Source: Selenomonas sp. WCT3 (lineage in GTDB: Bacteria; Bacillota; Negativicutes; Selenomonadales; Selenomonadaceae). From it: DNA of 64,000 nucleotides. Every line of letters starts with the position of its first letter. Positions within the stretch are counted from its first letter, which is position 1. Shown here in pieces: positions 1 through 8,314 of this stretch. The stretch is taken from assembly GCA_900100835.1 (NCBI GenBank), contig FNCM01000007.1, positions 67,426-131,425 on the forward strand, given 5' to 3'. The notes beneath the pieces were generated by a model. The model saw only the letters and a list, made by a program, of their open reading frames with translations, did not search any database and was not told where the DNA came from. The translations under genes were made by a program, and so were the position numbers.

Positions 1-165
1 CAGAACTCCATCCTTTACGAGCTGGTCGATAGCGGCATAGCTCCAGTGTCCGGCCGGGACATCCGTGAAGCTGGCGGCGCCTGTTTCCGGTGCTGCCATG
101 GCCTGTCCGCTGACTGCTGCCGTAATCGCCATTGCCGTAAGAAGGCTGAGTGTCTGTTTTTTCAT
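1..165 (-). CDS. SLH-domain outer-membrane/S-layer protein, N-terminal fragment
   Basis: The gene is cut by the window edge, so only the first 55 codons are present. They begin at 165 after an AAGGAGCGAT ribosome site. Residues 1-24 form a signal peptide (MKKQ, hydrophobic core, cleavage after AMA). An S-layer-homology domain opens at about residue 32 with the motif FTDVPAGHWSYAAIDQL. In Negativicutes, proteins with one N-terminal SLH domain followed by a beta-barrel (OmpM type) anchor the outer membrane to cadaverinated peptidoglycan, and that is the most likely identity here. The rest of the protein lies outside the window, so an S-layer or other SLH-anchored enzyme is also possible. Transcription would run leftward from the promoter at 258-286. 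Confidence 0.85.
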   Translation of the reverse strand, partial: MKKQTLSLLTAMAITAAVSGQAMAAPETGAASFTDVPAGHWSYAAIDQLVKDGVL

Positions 166-257
166 TGTGAATCGCTCCTTAATTTCTTCGTTACCAATTT
201 CATGCTCATTTGGTCAAGAGGTTTGGAGCGCATGTCGCTTTGCCTGTGACAAAACGA

Positions 258-286
258 ATCATAACACGCGGAAAAGCAATAGGCAA
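258..286 (-). promoter_or_regulatory. promoter of the SLH protein gene
   Basis: On the minus strand, TTGCCT and TATGAT are separated by 17 bases, about 90 bases upstream of the SLH gene start. The rest of the 303-base gap to the RpiR gene shows no gene. Confidence 0.5.
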
Positions 287-416
287 TACGACGAAGCGAT
301 TGTGAGTGTTTGTTTCAGAAAAAAATACGAATGTGCATAGAACTTATAAACCGCGTTTCAAAATCTTTCGTATGAAGCGGGGTTTGCTTTAATCTTGTTA
401 TAAATAAAGTCGGTTA

Positions 417-425
417 TGCTATAAT
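417..425 (+). promoter_or_regulatory. extended -10 promoter of the RpiR gene
   Basis: TGCTATAAT is an extended -10 element ending 43 bases before the RpiR start codon. The best -35 candidate, TTGTTA at 395-400, has a long 19-base spacer, so the TG extension probably matters. Confidence 0.45.
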
Positions 426-468
426 GAATGTGAATTTGAGAGGATGAGAGGTTCGACTGGAGGTATTT

Positions 469-1335
469 ATGCGATTACTCAAGATTATGCAGGAAAATGA
501 ACGTTTTTCGCAAACGGAACAGGCTATCGTACAATATATGCTCGAACATCCCAAGGAAGTTGCTGAGCTGACAACACGGGAAATTGCCGCGAAAACTTAT
601 ACCAGCCCGGCAGCTGTTTTTCGTCTGACCCAAAAATTGGGGCTCAAGGGGTATAACGAATTCCGCATCAAGTTTACCAGTGAAATCAGCCGCGTGAATC
701 CAGAGTCATTCAGCATCCGTCATCGTCCGGTCACGCAGAAGGATAAGCCGGAAGATGTTGTCCGCAAGATTGCAGCTCTTGAAGTTGAGGCGATTGAAGA
801 AACGAAGAATGAATTTGACATCGGCCAGCTTGAAGCAATCTTAACCCGCATGGAAAAGGCGGAGGTGATCGATATCTATGCGTATGACCAGAACTATGCC
901 TTGGCGCAGATGGCGGTTTACAATTTTATGCAGGCGAAACTTCCTGTCGTGGCCTATAACTCCATGAACAGTCAGATTTCCTCGGCGCTGCTGGCCGATA
1001 AAAAACACCTGGCCATCATCATCTCCCGTTCCGGGGAAAATCGCCGGCTGATACGGCTGGCTGAGATTTTAAAGCGCCGCGGCGTTCATACGGTGCTCTT
1101 GACCGTGTCGCCGCATTCGCCGCTGGTCAGCCTTTGCAGTGAATATGTCTATATCGCTAACACGACGAATTTCCTGGATCTGGGCGGCATGCTCTTTTCG
1201 GTAGGGGTCCGTTATTTCATCGATACGATTTTTGCGATGCGGCTGGCACGCCGTTATGATGAGATCGAATCCTTTACCGACCAGTTCGATGATGCCTGTG
1301 GCAGCCAGTACGATGACAAACGCCGGATTTGGTGA
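469..1335 (+). CDS. MurR/RpiR family transcriptional regulator
   Basis: This 288-residue protein has the two-part RpiR layout. The N-terminal helix-turn-helix spans about residues 1-77 (TTREIAAKTYTSPAAVFRL), and a SIS sugar-phosphate-binding domain covers about residues 120-260, with the phosphate-binding stretch IIISRSGENRRL near 183-194. RpiR proteins sense phosphosugars and control sugar catabolism genes. The start at 469 follows GGAGG with a 5-base spacer. The gene lies 188 bases upstream of a PTS EIIC gene on the same strand, so it probably regulates that transporter. Whether it activates or represses, and its ligand, cannot be read from the sequence. Confidence 0.88.
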   Translation: MRLLKIMQENERFSQTEQAIVQYMLEHPKEVAELTTREIAAKTYTSPAAVFRLTQKLGLKGYNEFRIKFTSEISRVNPESFSIRHRPVTQKDKPEDVVRKIAALEVEAIEETKNEFDIGQLEAILTRMEKAEVIDIYAYDQNYALAQMAVYNFMQAKLPVVAYNSMNSQISSALLADKKHLAIIISRSGENRRLIRLAEILKRRGVHTVLLTVSPHSPLVSLCSEYVYIANTTNFLDLGGMLFSVGVRYFIDTIFAMRLARRYDEIESFTDQFDDACGSQYDDKRRIW

Positions 1336-1415
1336 TATCGGGGCGTTGTTTCGAAACCAAGAGCCGTTTTGATATTTTTTGCGAAACAAACGAACAGAAG
1401 AATCCAAAACCATTG

Positions 1416-1433
1416 AAAACACGAAAGTGTTTT
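1416..1433. terminator. short hairpin between RpiR and PTS genes
   Basis: AAAACAC-GAAA-GTGTTTT forms a 7-bp stem with a GAAA tetraloop followed by a T-rich tract. It could be a weak terminator after the RpiR gene or a leader hairpin of the PTS gene. The 188-base gap otherwise holds only the PTS ribosome site. Confidence 0.35.
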
Positions 1434-1523
1434 GTTATATTGTTCTTGTCAAGAGGCTTTGGCCTCATTCGCACTCGCTTTGCCAGCGAAATTGAATTGG
1501 AGAATGAAAAAGGAGCACTTATC

Positions 1524-2873
1524 ATGGACAAACAAGCGATTTTCGATAAGTTTGTAGAGTTTATGGGACGCTTCGCAGAAATCCGGGCCGTGGCAGCGCT
1601 GCGTGATGGTTTTATCATGACGACGCCGTTTACCGTCTGTGGGTCGGTTTTCCTGCTTATTGCGAATCTTCCAATCCCGGGGTATCCGGAATTCATGGCG
1701 AATCTGTTTGGCAAAGATTGGACGGCACCGCTCAATGCAGTGGCTGGTGGCACGTTCAGTGTATTAGCACTTATTGCGGTTTTGGCTATCACCTATAAAT
1801 ACGTGGAGGCCGAGGGCTGTGATGCCATTATGGCGTCCATCCTTTCCCTGTCAACCTTCCTAATTGTTTTGCCGCCAACGGTCATGTCGAAGGGCGGCGA
1901 AGCTGTGGGAGATGTCATTCCCAAGGCCTGGGCTGGCAGCAACGGTGTTATCACGGCGATTCTCGTAAGTTTTGCCGTTTCGGCTATCTTCTGCTACTGC
2001 GAGAAGCATCATTTGGGCATCAAGATGCCCAGCACGGTTCCTTCTGGTGTCACCCGGGCTTTTGAGGCTTTAACGCCGGCATTCCTGCTGTTCTTAGGCG
2101 GTTCCGTCATCTATGGCGTTTTCCATTATGTGGGCGCAACGACGTTCCCGGAGTTTATCTTCAAAGTATTGCAGACGCCGCTGCAGGGCTTGTCTGATAC
2201 CATTATTGGCGGTTCGATTATCGCAGCCCTTCAGTCTATCCTGTTCTGGGCTGGTATCCATGGCCCGAACGTTGTCGGTGGCGTTGTGAGCCCAATTCTT
2301 ATTGCCAATTCCCTGGATAATCAGGCGCTGCTCGATGCTGGTCAGCAGCTCATGGACAATCCGGCCGCTAAAATCATCACGTGCCAGGTCAATGATGTAT
2401 TCATCAAATCCGGCGGCTGCGGGTTGACCTTCGGCCTGCTCATAGCCTCCTGGCTTAGTTCCAAATCTTCCCAGATGAAATCGCTTACGAAACTGGCTAC
2501 CGTGCCGGGATTCTTCAACATCAATGAGCCGATTATCTTCGGCTTGCCAATCGTATTCAATCCGTTCCTGCTCGTGCCGTTTGTGCTGGTGCCGCTGTTT
2601 GCGCTCTTTATCACCTATGGCGCGATTGCCGTTGGCTTTATGGCACCTTTCTCTGCGGTTCAGGTTCCTTGGACAACGCCGCCAATCTTGGCAGGCCTGC
2701 TGCTGGATGGCTGGCAGGGCGCCGTCATCCAGATTGTGAACCTGGTTATGGCAACGGCCGTTTATCTGCCCTTTGTCCGTGCTCAGGACCGTCACATGCT
2801 GGCGGAAGAAAAAGCGGACAGCAATTCTGAAGAGGTTTCCACTACCAGTGATGTTCCCCTTCACTGCGGGTGA
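1524..2873 (+). CDS. PTS system EIIC component, lactose/cellobiose family
   Basis: This 449-residue polytopic membrane protein matches the CelB-type EIIC family. Diagnostic motifs are WAGIHGPNVVGGVVSPI in the middle and FNINEPIIFGLPIVFNP (the NEPIIFG signature) near residue 340. Length is normal for the family. The open frame extends upstream to 1329, but the ATG at 1524 is preceded by AAGGAGC and gives the expected N-terminus (MDKQAIFDKFVEFM). EIIC carries a beta-glucoside or disaccharide across the inner membrane while EIIA and EIIB pass phosphate to it. No IIA, IIB or phospho-glycosidase gene lies nearby, so this protein must use partners encoded elsewhere. The RpiR gene upstream is the likely regulator. 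Confidence 0.9.
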   Translation: MDKQAIFDKFVEFMGRFAEIRAVAALRDGFIMTTPFTVCGSVFLLIANLPIPGYPEFMANLFGKDWTAPLNAVAGGTFSVLALIAVLAITYKYVEAEGCDAIMASILSLSTFLIVLPPTVMSKGGEAVGDVIPKAWAGSNGVITAILVSFAVSAIFCYCEKHHLGIKMPSTVPSGVTRAFEALTPAFLLFLGGSVIYGVFHYVGATTFPEFIFKVLQTPLQGLSDTIIGGSIIAALQSILFWAGIHGPNVVGGVVSPILIANSLDNQALLDAGQQLMDNPAAKIITCQVNDVFIKSGGCGLTFGLLIASWLSSKSSQMKSLTKLATVPGFFNINEPIIFGLPIVFNPFLLVPFVLVPLFALFITYGAIAVGFMAPFSAVQVPWTTPPILAGLLLDGWQGAVIQIVNLVMATAVYLPFVRAQDRHMLAEEKADSNSEEVSTTSDVPLHCG

Positions 2874-2905
2874 AAACTATAAATGATTTTTCCTGCTTCC
2901 TAACA

Positions 2906-2945
2906 AAAATAGCCTCGGGATGTGAAAGCATCCCGAGGCTATTTT
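2906..2945. terminator. bidirectional terminator
   Basis: A 17-bp perfect stem (AAAATAGCCTCGGGATG and its complement) closed by a 6-base loop lies between the convergent PTS and LacI genes, with A and T runs on both sides. Confidence 0.9.
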
Positions 2946-2949
2946 CGTC

Positions 2950-3969
2950 TTATTCTTCTACATTTTCAAGGATGCGGATTTCGTTGCGCATCAGATATTT
3001 TTTCTGGTCCGGGCGGAAGCCATTCACCAGATAGTCGAATACGACCTGCATGGCCCGGCGCCCCTGCTGGCGCGGGTGCTGGTAGATGGCGGCCTGGATG
3101 ATATGGTCGCGCATCATCCGGATGGTGGAGGGGATGGTGTCAAATACGACCATCACGATATCGCGGCGGTTTTTGGCCATGACAGCCCGGGCGGCGCCGT
3201 ACGCACCGGAAGAAATGATGAACAGCGCATTGGTTTCCGGGTGTTCCTCCAAGAGCTGCCGGGTTTTTTCATAGGAAATCATGTCATCGTCTTCGTTTTC
3301 GTGAACCCCCGTAAGCTGGAAGTCTTCGGTCTTTTCGAGGACTTCGAGGAATCCCTGCAACCGCTGGCGATGGCCCTGCATGCTTAGAGAGCCCATCAGG
3401 ACGCCGGCATGGATGCCCGGCGGGGCAATCATCTTGAGCAGTGCGCCGGCGGTGCGGCCGCCCTGCAGGTAATCCGTGCCCACATAGCAGTGGCGGCGGC
3501 AGTCATCCACGTCGTTGTTGATGGTCACGACGAATATTCCGCGAGCTACGAGGTTGTTGAGTTTTTCGATAACGCGCGGCTCGTTTACCGGGTTGATAAT
3601 CAGCGCATTGACTTCGCTGGCGAGCTCGTCGATGATGCTGCATTGCTCCTCGACGTTAAAGCCGCGCATGCTGCGCCAAAGGACTTTCATGCCGTAGTTT
3701 TCGTATTTTAGCGCTGCTTTTCGCATGGGCAGCAGCACATCGTCGAAGAAGGGAACTCCATCGGAGGCAATCAGAACACCGACAACGGGATTCTTCTTGC
3801 GGGCAGCCAGCGCCTTGCCAGCGGGGTTTGGCTGATAGTTCAGCTTTTTTGCGGTTTCCAGGACCAGCTGACGTTTCTCGGGTTTTACGTTGCCGCGATT
3901 GTTGAGGACGCGGTCGACGGTTCCGCGGGAAACACCGCACAGTTCGGCGATTTGTTTTATCGTAACCAT
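2950..3969 (-). CDS. LacI family transcriptional regulator
   Basis: This 339-residue protein has an N-terminal LacI helix-turn-helix (IKQIAELCGVSRGTVDRVLN, residues 4-23), a hinge helix region (residues ~45-58) and a periplasmic-binding-protein-like sensor domain that resembles the ribose/galactose-binding fold. The frame is open to 4080, but the ATG at 3969 has GGAGG eight bases upstream and gives a canonical MVTIKQIA start. The gene is divergent from the sugar ABC operon beginning at 4551, and inverted repeats around that operon's promoter (4211-4223, 4283-4299) are candidate operators. It is therefore probably the local repressor, released by the transported sugar. That link is inferred from position. 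Confidence 0.88.
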   Translation of the reverse strand: MVTIKQIAELCGVSRGTVDRVLNNRGNVKPEKRQLVLETAKKLNYQPNPAGKALAARKKNPVVGVLIASDGVPFFDDVLLPMRKAALKYENYGMKVLWRSMRGFNVEEQCSIIDELASEVNALIINPVNEPRVIEKLNNLVARGIFVVTINNDVDDCRRHCYVGTDYLQGGRTAGALLKMIAPPGIHAGVLMGSLSMQGHRQRLQGFLEVLEKTEDFQLTGVHENEDDDMISYEKTRQLLEEHPETNALFIISSGAYGAARAVMAKNRRDIVMVVFDTIPSTIRMMRDHIIQAAIYQHPRQQGRRAMQVVFDYLVNGFRPDQKKYLMRNEIRILENVEE

Positions 3970-4210
3970 GGGGACGAACCTCCGTGCATAATAATGATTT
4001 TTTATAAAAACAGGTCTATTACAAAAATGATGATAGAATACATTTTTCGCTGTGTTCGAAGGATAATCCTGCACGAGCACAGTTATTTTTTCGAAAAGAC
4101 GCGGAGAAAAAATTTTTTTCGGCGAAATGGCAAAAAATCAAAATTTATCCGCAGGCGGCGCTGGCGCTGGAAGGATGGTGTTCGTGCACACGATAAAAAA
4201 CAAGATAAAA

Positions 4211-4223
4211 CGTTTTCTAAACG
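4211..4223. promoter_or_regulatory. palindrome upstream of the sugar ABC promoter
   Basis: CGTTT-TCT-AAACG is a perfect 5-bp inverted repeat 22 bases upstream of the -35 element. It is a candidate binding site for the divergent LacI protein or a CcpA-like regulator. The remainder of 3970-4245 is AT-rich and shows no gene. Confidence 0.35.
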
Positions 4224-4245
4224 GTAACAAAGAATAAAAAATGTG

Positions 4246-4274
4246 TTGACAACAAAAAGGGGAACGTGTATTGT
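4246..4274 (+). promoter_or_regulatory. promoter of the sugar ABC transporter operon
   Basis: TTGACA and TATTGT are separated by exactly 17 bases. Transcription would start near 4281, leaving a leader of about 270 bases before the binding-protein gene. Confidence 0.65.
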
Positions 4275-4282
4275 AATAGCAG

Positions 4283-4299
4283 AGAACAAAAATGGTTCT
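4283..4299. promoter_or_regulatory. candidate LacI-family operator at the transcription start
   Basis: AGAAC-AAAAATG-GTTCT is a perfect inverted repeat overlapping the predicted start site, where a bound repressor would block transcription. A second inverted repeat, TTCTGT-8 bases-ACAGAA, lies in the leader at 4394-4413 and shares the TTCT/AGAA half-site. This suggests two operators for the divergent LacI protein. Confidence 0.4.
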
Positions 4300-4550
4300 G
4301 TGGCAAGGATAAGGGGTTATTTTTACCGTTGGGGGCAGTACTGTTTTTTATATCGTCTGATTATTGGCAATAAACAGGATTGTTTGTAAACTATTCTGTG
4401 CACGAGAACAGAAAACAGAGAAACGGGAATCCTGAAACCGGCGAAGAGGTCTTTCCTGGAGAAATGAGGTGAAGGGCAGCGGGAAAGATTCGGAGCAGAG
4501 CCGAAAAAAATGTACTGGTTTTTAGTACGAAAAGCAAAGGAGACGAAAAC

Positions 4551-5570
4551 ATGAAAAAGATCATTGCATTACTTTTGGCAGCAGCTATGATGGTCGTTGT
4601 CGCTGGCTGTGGCGGTGAACAGTCAGCAAGCAGTGGCAGCGGCTCAGGTTCAGGTGGGAAACAGATTACGATGGGCTTCTCCCAGATCGGAGCGGAATCC
4701 GAATGGAGAACGGCGAATACGGAATCCATCAAACAGGCAGCTAAAGATGCAGGCATCAACCTGCAGTTCTCGGATGCACAGCAGAAGCAGGAGAACCAGA
4801 TTAAGGCAATTCGTTCCTTTATTGCCCAGGGCGTTGATATCATCGCTTTCGTACCAATCGTCGAGACGGGCTGGGATACGGTCCTGAAAGAGGCAAAAGA
4901 TGCCAAGATTCCGGTCATCGTTGTTGACCGTGACGTCAAACTCAGCGACGATTCTCTCTATGTGGCCAAAATCGGTACGGATTCCGTTAAAGAGGGCAAC
5001 AACGTCTTCAAATGGATCGATGAGTACATGGCCAAAGAGAAAAAGACTCCGCGTGATGGCGGCAGCCAGTACAATGTCGTAGTCCTTGAAGGTACGGTTG
5101 GTTCCTCCGTAGCAATCCGCCGCCAGGAAGGCTTTAAAGATGCTATGGCAAAATCGGCCAATGCTGGTAAATACAACCTGCTGGCTTCTCAGACGGGTGA
5201 ATTCACGCGTCAGAAAGGCCAGGAAGTCATGGAGTCCTTCCTCAAATCCTATGGTCCGAAAATCGATATCCTCTTTGCGCATAACGATGACATGGCTCTC
5301 GGTGCCATCCAGGCAATCGAGAAAGCCGGCCTCAAACCGGGCAAAGATATCACGATTATCTCCATCGATGGCGTAAAAGGCATGTTCCAGGCTATGATTG
5401 ATGGCAAGGCTAACTGCACGGTTGAGTGCAACCCGCTGCAGGGACCGCTGCTCATGGAAACGGCTAAGAAAATCCTCGCTGGTGAGAAAGTCGAAAAACT
5501 TGTCTATGTCGATGAAGGCGTATTCCCGGCAGATGTTGCCGCTAAGACCCTTCCGGATCGCAAATACTAA
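4551..5570 (+). CDS. ytfQ: sugar ABC transporter substrate-binding lipoprotein, YtfQ-like
   Basis: This 339-residue protein starts with a lipoprotein signal (hydrophobic residues 4-18, lipobox VAGC with Cys20), so it is expected to be lipid-anchored at the membrane facing the periplasm. A Ser/Gly-rich linker follows, then a Peripla_BP_4 domain. The stretch GFSQIGAESEWRTANTESIK and the later QQKQENQIKAIRSF closely match my recollection of E. coli YtfQ, the galactofuranose/galactose-binding protein. With the three downstream genes it forms a full YtfQRT-YjfF set. Furanose or pentose sugars are likely substrates, but specificity needs binding data. The ATG follows AAAGGAGACG. Confidence 0.85.
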   Translation: MKKIIALLLAAAMMVVVAGCGGEQSASSGSGSGSGGKQITMGFSQIGAESEWRTANTESIKQAAKDAGINLQFSDAQQKQENQIKAIRSFIAQGVDIIAFVPIVETGWDTVLKEAKDAKIPVIVVDRDVKLSDDSLYVAKIGTDSVKEGNNVFKWIDEYMAKEKKTPRDGGSQYNVVVLEGTVGSSVAIRRQEGFKDAMAKSANAGKYNLLASQTGEFTRQKGQEVMESFLKSYGPKIDILFAHNDDMALGAIQAIEKAGLKPGKDITIISIDGVKGMFQAMIDGKANCTVECNPLQGPLLMETAKKILAGEKVEKLVYVDEGVFPADVAAKTLPDRKY

Positions 5571-5600
5571 TACCTGTTTTCATCCATTCATATAGGTTAG

Positions 5601-5650
5601 GATAAAGGGCCGCGCCCGCTTCGTATGAGTTCGGACGCGGCCGTTTTATC
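5601..5650 (+). terminator. attenuating hairpin between binding-protein and ATPase genes
   Basis: GATAAA and GGCCGCG pair with CGCGGCC and TTTATC across a loop of about 20 bases. No long T-run follows, so it probably stabilises the binding-protein mRNA or terminates partially. This is common in ABC operons, where the binding protein is made in excess. Confidence 0.5.
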
Positions 5651-5732
5651 CATATCGAACAGATAGCAATCATTTTCCTTAGTCCTATCTTATTCCGATG
5701 ATCATTCAGTTTCCTGGTTAGGGGTGACGATT

Positions 5733-7241
5733 ATGGCACAAGCTTTATTGGAGATGCGGTATATAGATAAGGTATTCCCAGGCGTTAAGGCATTATCAAA
5801 CGTCAATTTTACGCTCCACGCTGGGGAAATCCACTCCCTGATGGGGGAAAATGGCGCTGGCAAATCGACACTGGTCAAGGTTTTGACCGGGGTATATCAG
5901 CGCGATGGCGGTACGATTGTGATGAATGGCAAGCCCATTTCACCGAAAACGCCGAAAGAGGCGCAGGAATGCGGCATTTCGACGGTGTATCAGGAGGTAA
6001 ATCTCTGCTCGAATCTCACGGTAGCAGAGAATATCTTTATTGGCCGTGAGCCGAAAAAACACGGCTTTATTGACTGGAAAACAATCAACCAGCGGTCGGA
6101 GCAGCTGCTCGCGAAGCTGGATGTTCATATTGATGTGACCAAGACCCTCGATAACTATTCGGTCGCCTTGCAGCAAATGATTGCCATTGCCCGGGCGGTC
6201 GATGTCGATGCGAAAATCTTGATTCTTGACGAGCCGACGTCGTCGCTCAACGAGGAGGAGACCAAGCATCTGTTCAAGATCATGCGGCAGCTGCAAAAAC
6301 AGGGGATGGGCATTGTCTTTATCTCCCATTTTTTGGACCAGATTTATGAAATCTGTGACCACGTTACGGTGCTGCGCAATGGAGAGTTGGTGGGGGCCTA
6401 TGAGATTGCGAAACTGCCGCGGCTGGAGCTCATCGCCAAGATGGTGGGCAAAGATTTGAGCGCGGTTAAGGATATGGATAAATTCGCCGAAAAGAGCACG
6501 CCGGCAGAGGAGGTATTCCTTGAGGCCAAGGGGATTGGTGCCGTTGGCAAACTCCGGGAGGTGGATGTCACCATCCACAAAGGTGAGGTTATCGGTTTTG
6601 CGGGCCTGTTAGGTTCCGGTCGTACCGAAACCGCCGAATTGCTCTTCGGCATTGAACAGATTCATAAGGGGTCCATTCGCATCAATGGCAAGAAAATCAA
6701 TTTGAAGACCCCCATGGATGCCATGAAAGAAAAAATTGGCTTCTGTCCCGAAGACCGGAAGCGCTCGGGCATCATTGGCGACTTGTCGGTGCGGGAAAAT
6801 ATCATTTTGGCCATGCAGGCCAAAGATGGCATCATGCACCATATTCCCTACGAGGAACAGTGCAAGATTGCCGATGACTGCATCAAGCTGCTCAAGATCA
6901 AGGTTTCGGACCGGGAACAGCTGGTAAAGAACCTGTCGGGCGGGAACCAGCAAAAGGTAATCATTGCCCGCTGGCTGGCTACCCAGCCGAATCTGTTGAT
7001 CCTCGATGAACCGACGCGCGGTATCGATGTGGGGACCAAGACGGAAATCCAGAAGATGGCGATTTCCTTGGCCAAGCAGCGCGGAATGTCGGTCGTATTC
7101 ATCTCCTCGGAGATGGATGAGATGGTCCGTACCTGCACCAAACTGGTGGTCATGCGCGACCGCCGCAAGGTGGCAGAGCTGACCGGCGATGATATCAGTT
7201 CCGACGGTGTCATGAAAGCAATTGCAGGAGGTGCGGCCTGA
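5733..7241 (+). CDS. ytfR: sugar ABC transporter ATP-binding protein, YtfR-like (two ABC domains)
   Basis: This 502-residue protein has two fused ABC domains, as in RbsA, MglA and YtfR. Domain 1 has Walker A GENGAGKST (residues 38-46) and Walker B ILILDEPTSSLN. Domain 2 has a degenerate P-loop (GLLGSGRTE), the signature LSGGNQQKV and LILDEPTRGID. The degenerate second P-loop is normal for the family, where one site hydrolyses ATP. A GTG at 5724 could start the frame, but AGGGGTG sits 6-7 bases before the ATG at 5733. The stop overlaps the next start (TGATG), indicating translational coupling with the permease. Confidence 0.9.
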   Translation: MAQALLEMRYIDKVFPGVKALSNVNFTLHAGEIHSLMGENGAGKSTLVKVLTGVYQRDGGTIVMNGKPISPKTPKEAQECGISTVYQEVNLCSNLTVAENIFIGREPKKHGFIDWKTINQRSEQLLAKLDVHIDVTKTLDNYSVALQQMIAIARAVDVDAKILILDEPTSSLNEEETKHLFKIMRQLQKQGMGIVFISHFLDQIYEICDHVTVLRNGELVGAYEIAKLPRLELIAKMVGKDLSAVKDMDKFAEKSTPAEEVFLEAKGIGAVGKLREVDVTIHKGEVIGFAGLLGSGRTETAELLFGIEQIHKGSIRINGKKINLKTPMDAMKEKIGFCPEDRKRSGIIGDLSVRENIILAMQAKDGIMHHIPYEEQCKIADDCIKLLKIKVSDREQLVKNLSGGNQQKVIIARWLATQPNLLILDEPTRGIDVGTKTEIQKMAISLAKQRGMSVVFISSEMDEMVRTCTKLVVMRDRRKVAELTGDDISSDGVMKAIAGGAA

Positions 7242-8314
7242 TGGATATGCTGAAAAAATTTGCGGGAAGCTCGCTGTTTTTGCCGGTAGTAGCCCTGCTG
7301 GTGCTGCTCGTATTCAATACGATTTTTGTCGATGGGTTCCTGTCGATACAGCTGACCGAGGATGGCAGGCTTTATGGACGTCTCGTGGATATTTTGAACC
7401 GTTCGTGTTCGCTCATCATTTTGGCTCTCGGCATGACCTTCGTTATTGCGACGAGCGGTATCGATATTTCGGTTGGTGCGGTGGTGGCTATCTCGGCCGC
7501 TGTAGTCTGCACGATGATTGGCGGCCGCGGGGATGGCGTGGCTCAAATGCCGATGGCCCTGGCTGTGCTGGCCGCTATCGGTGTTGGCGTACTCTGCGGC
7601 ATGTGGAACGGCTTATTGGTCGCGAAATTCAAGATTCAGGCCGTGGTAGCGACGCTTATCCTTATGACGGCCGGACGTGGCGTGGCCCAACTCATGACCG
7701 AGGGACAGATTATCACGGTTTATTATAAGCCCTTTGAGTACATTGCTGGCTTCTTGCCGGGGATGCCGCTGCCGACGAATATTTTCATTGCGCTCGCAAT
7801 GGTTTTGCTGGTAGCGGTGCTGATGAAGAAGACCAGCATTGGACTGTTCGTTCAGTCCGTCGGCATCAATGCGACGGCGGCAAGGTATGCCGGCATCAAC
7901 GTAACGTTGGTCATTTTTCTCGTCTACGCCTTTTCGGGGCTTTGTGCCGGAGTTTCGGGGCTGATTGAAAGCTCGTTGATTCGCGCCGCTGATGCCAATA
8001 ATGCCGGCCTCAACATGGAGATGGATGCGATTTTGGCTGTCGCACTCGGCGGTACGCTGCTTTCGGGTGGCAAGTTCTACATCGGTGGTTCGGTTATCGG
8101 TGCGATTACGATTCAGACCCTTACGACGACGATGTATGCGCTGGGCGTATCGGCTGACCAGCTGCCGGTGGTCAAGGCCATTGCGGTAGTTATCATCTGC
8201 CTGATCCAGTCCAAGAAGGCCCAGGAGATGTTTGATGCGTGGAAGGCGCGCCGGATGTCAAAACAGAACGGGAAAAAAGCTTCCGTTGATGGAAAGGTGG
8301 CGGAGCAGGCATGA
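7241..8314 (+). CDS. ytfT: sugar ABC transporter permease, YtfT-like
   Basis: This 357-residue inner-membrane permease belongs to the BPD_transp_2 (RbsC/YtfT) family. It has a hydrophobic first helix at residues 10-28, the ATSGIDISVGAVVAISAAVV segment typical of the family, and about nine to ten membrane spans with a basic C-terminal tail. It starts inside the stop of the ATPase gene and overlaps the next permease by four bases. It should pair with the YjfF-like protein as a heterodimeric channel energised by the YtfR-like ATPase. Confidence 0.87.
   Translation: MDMLKKFAGSSLFLPVVALLVLLVFNTIFVDGFLSIQLTEDGRLYGRLVDILNRSCSLIILALGMTFVIATSGIDISVGAVVAISAAVVCTMIGGRGDGVAQMPMALAVLAAIGVGVLCGMWNGLLVAKFKIQAVVATLILMTAGRGVAQLMTEGQIITVYYKPFEYIAGFLPGMPLPTNIFIALAMVLLVAVLMKKTSIGLFVQSVGINATAARYAGINVTLVIFLVYAFSGLCAGVSGLIESSLIRAADANNAGLNMEMDAILAVALGGTLLSGGKFYIGGSVIGAITIQTLTTTMYALGVSADQLPVVKAIAVVIICLIQSKKAQEMFDAWKARRMSKQNGKKASVDGKVAEQA

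Noticed and set aside
2094-2864. A 256-residue minus-strand frame opposite the PTS EIIC gene
   Set aside because: It is a shadow of the EIIC gene. Residue composition and lack of a ribosome site argue against it.
4083-4289. Small minus-strand frame in the LacI-ABC gap
   Set aside because: It is Phe/Arg-rich, lacks a ribosome site and overlaps the ABC promoter and operators.
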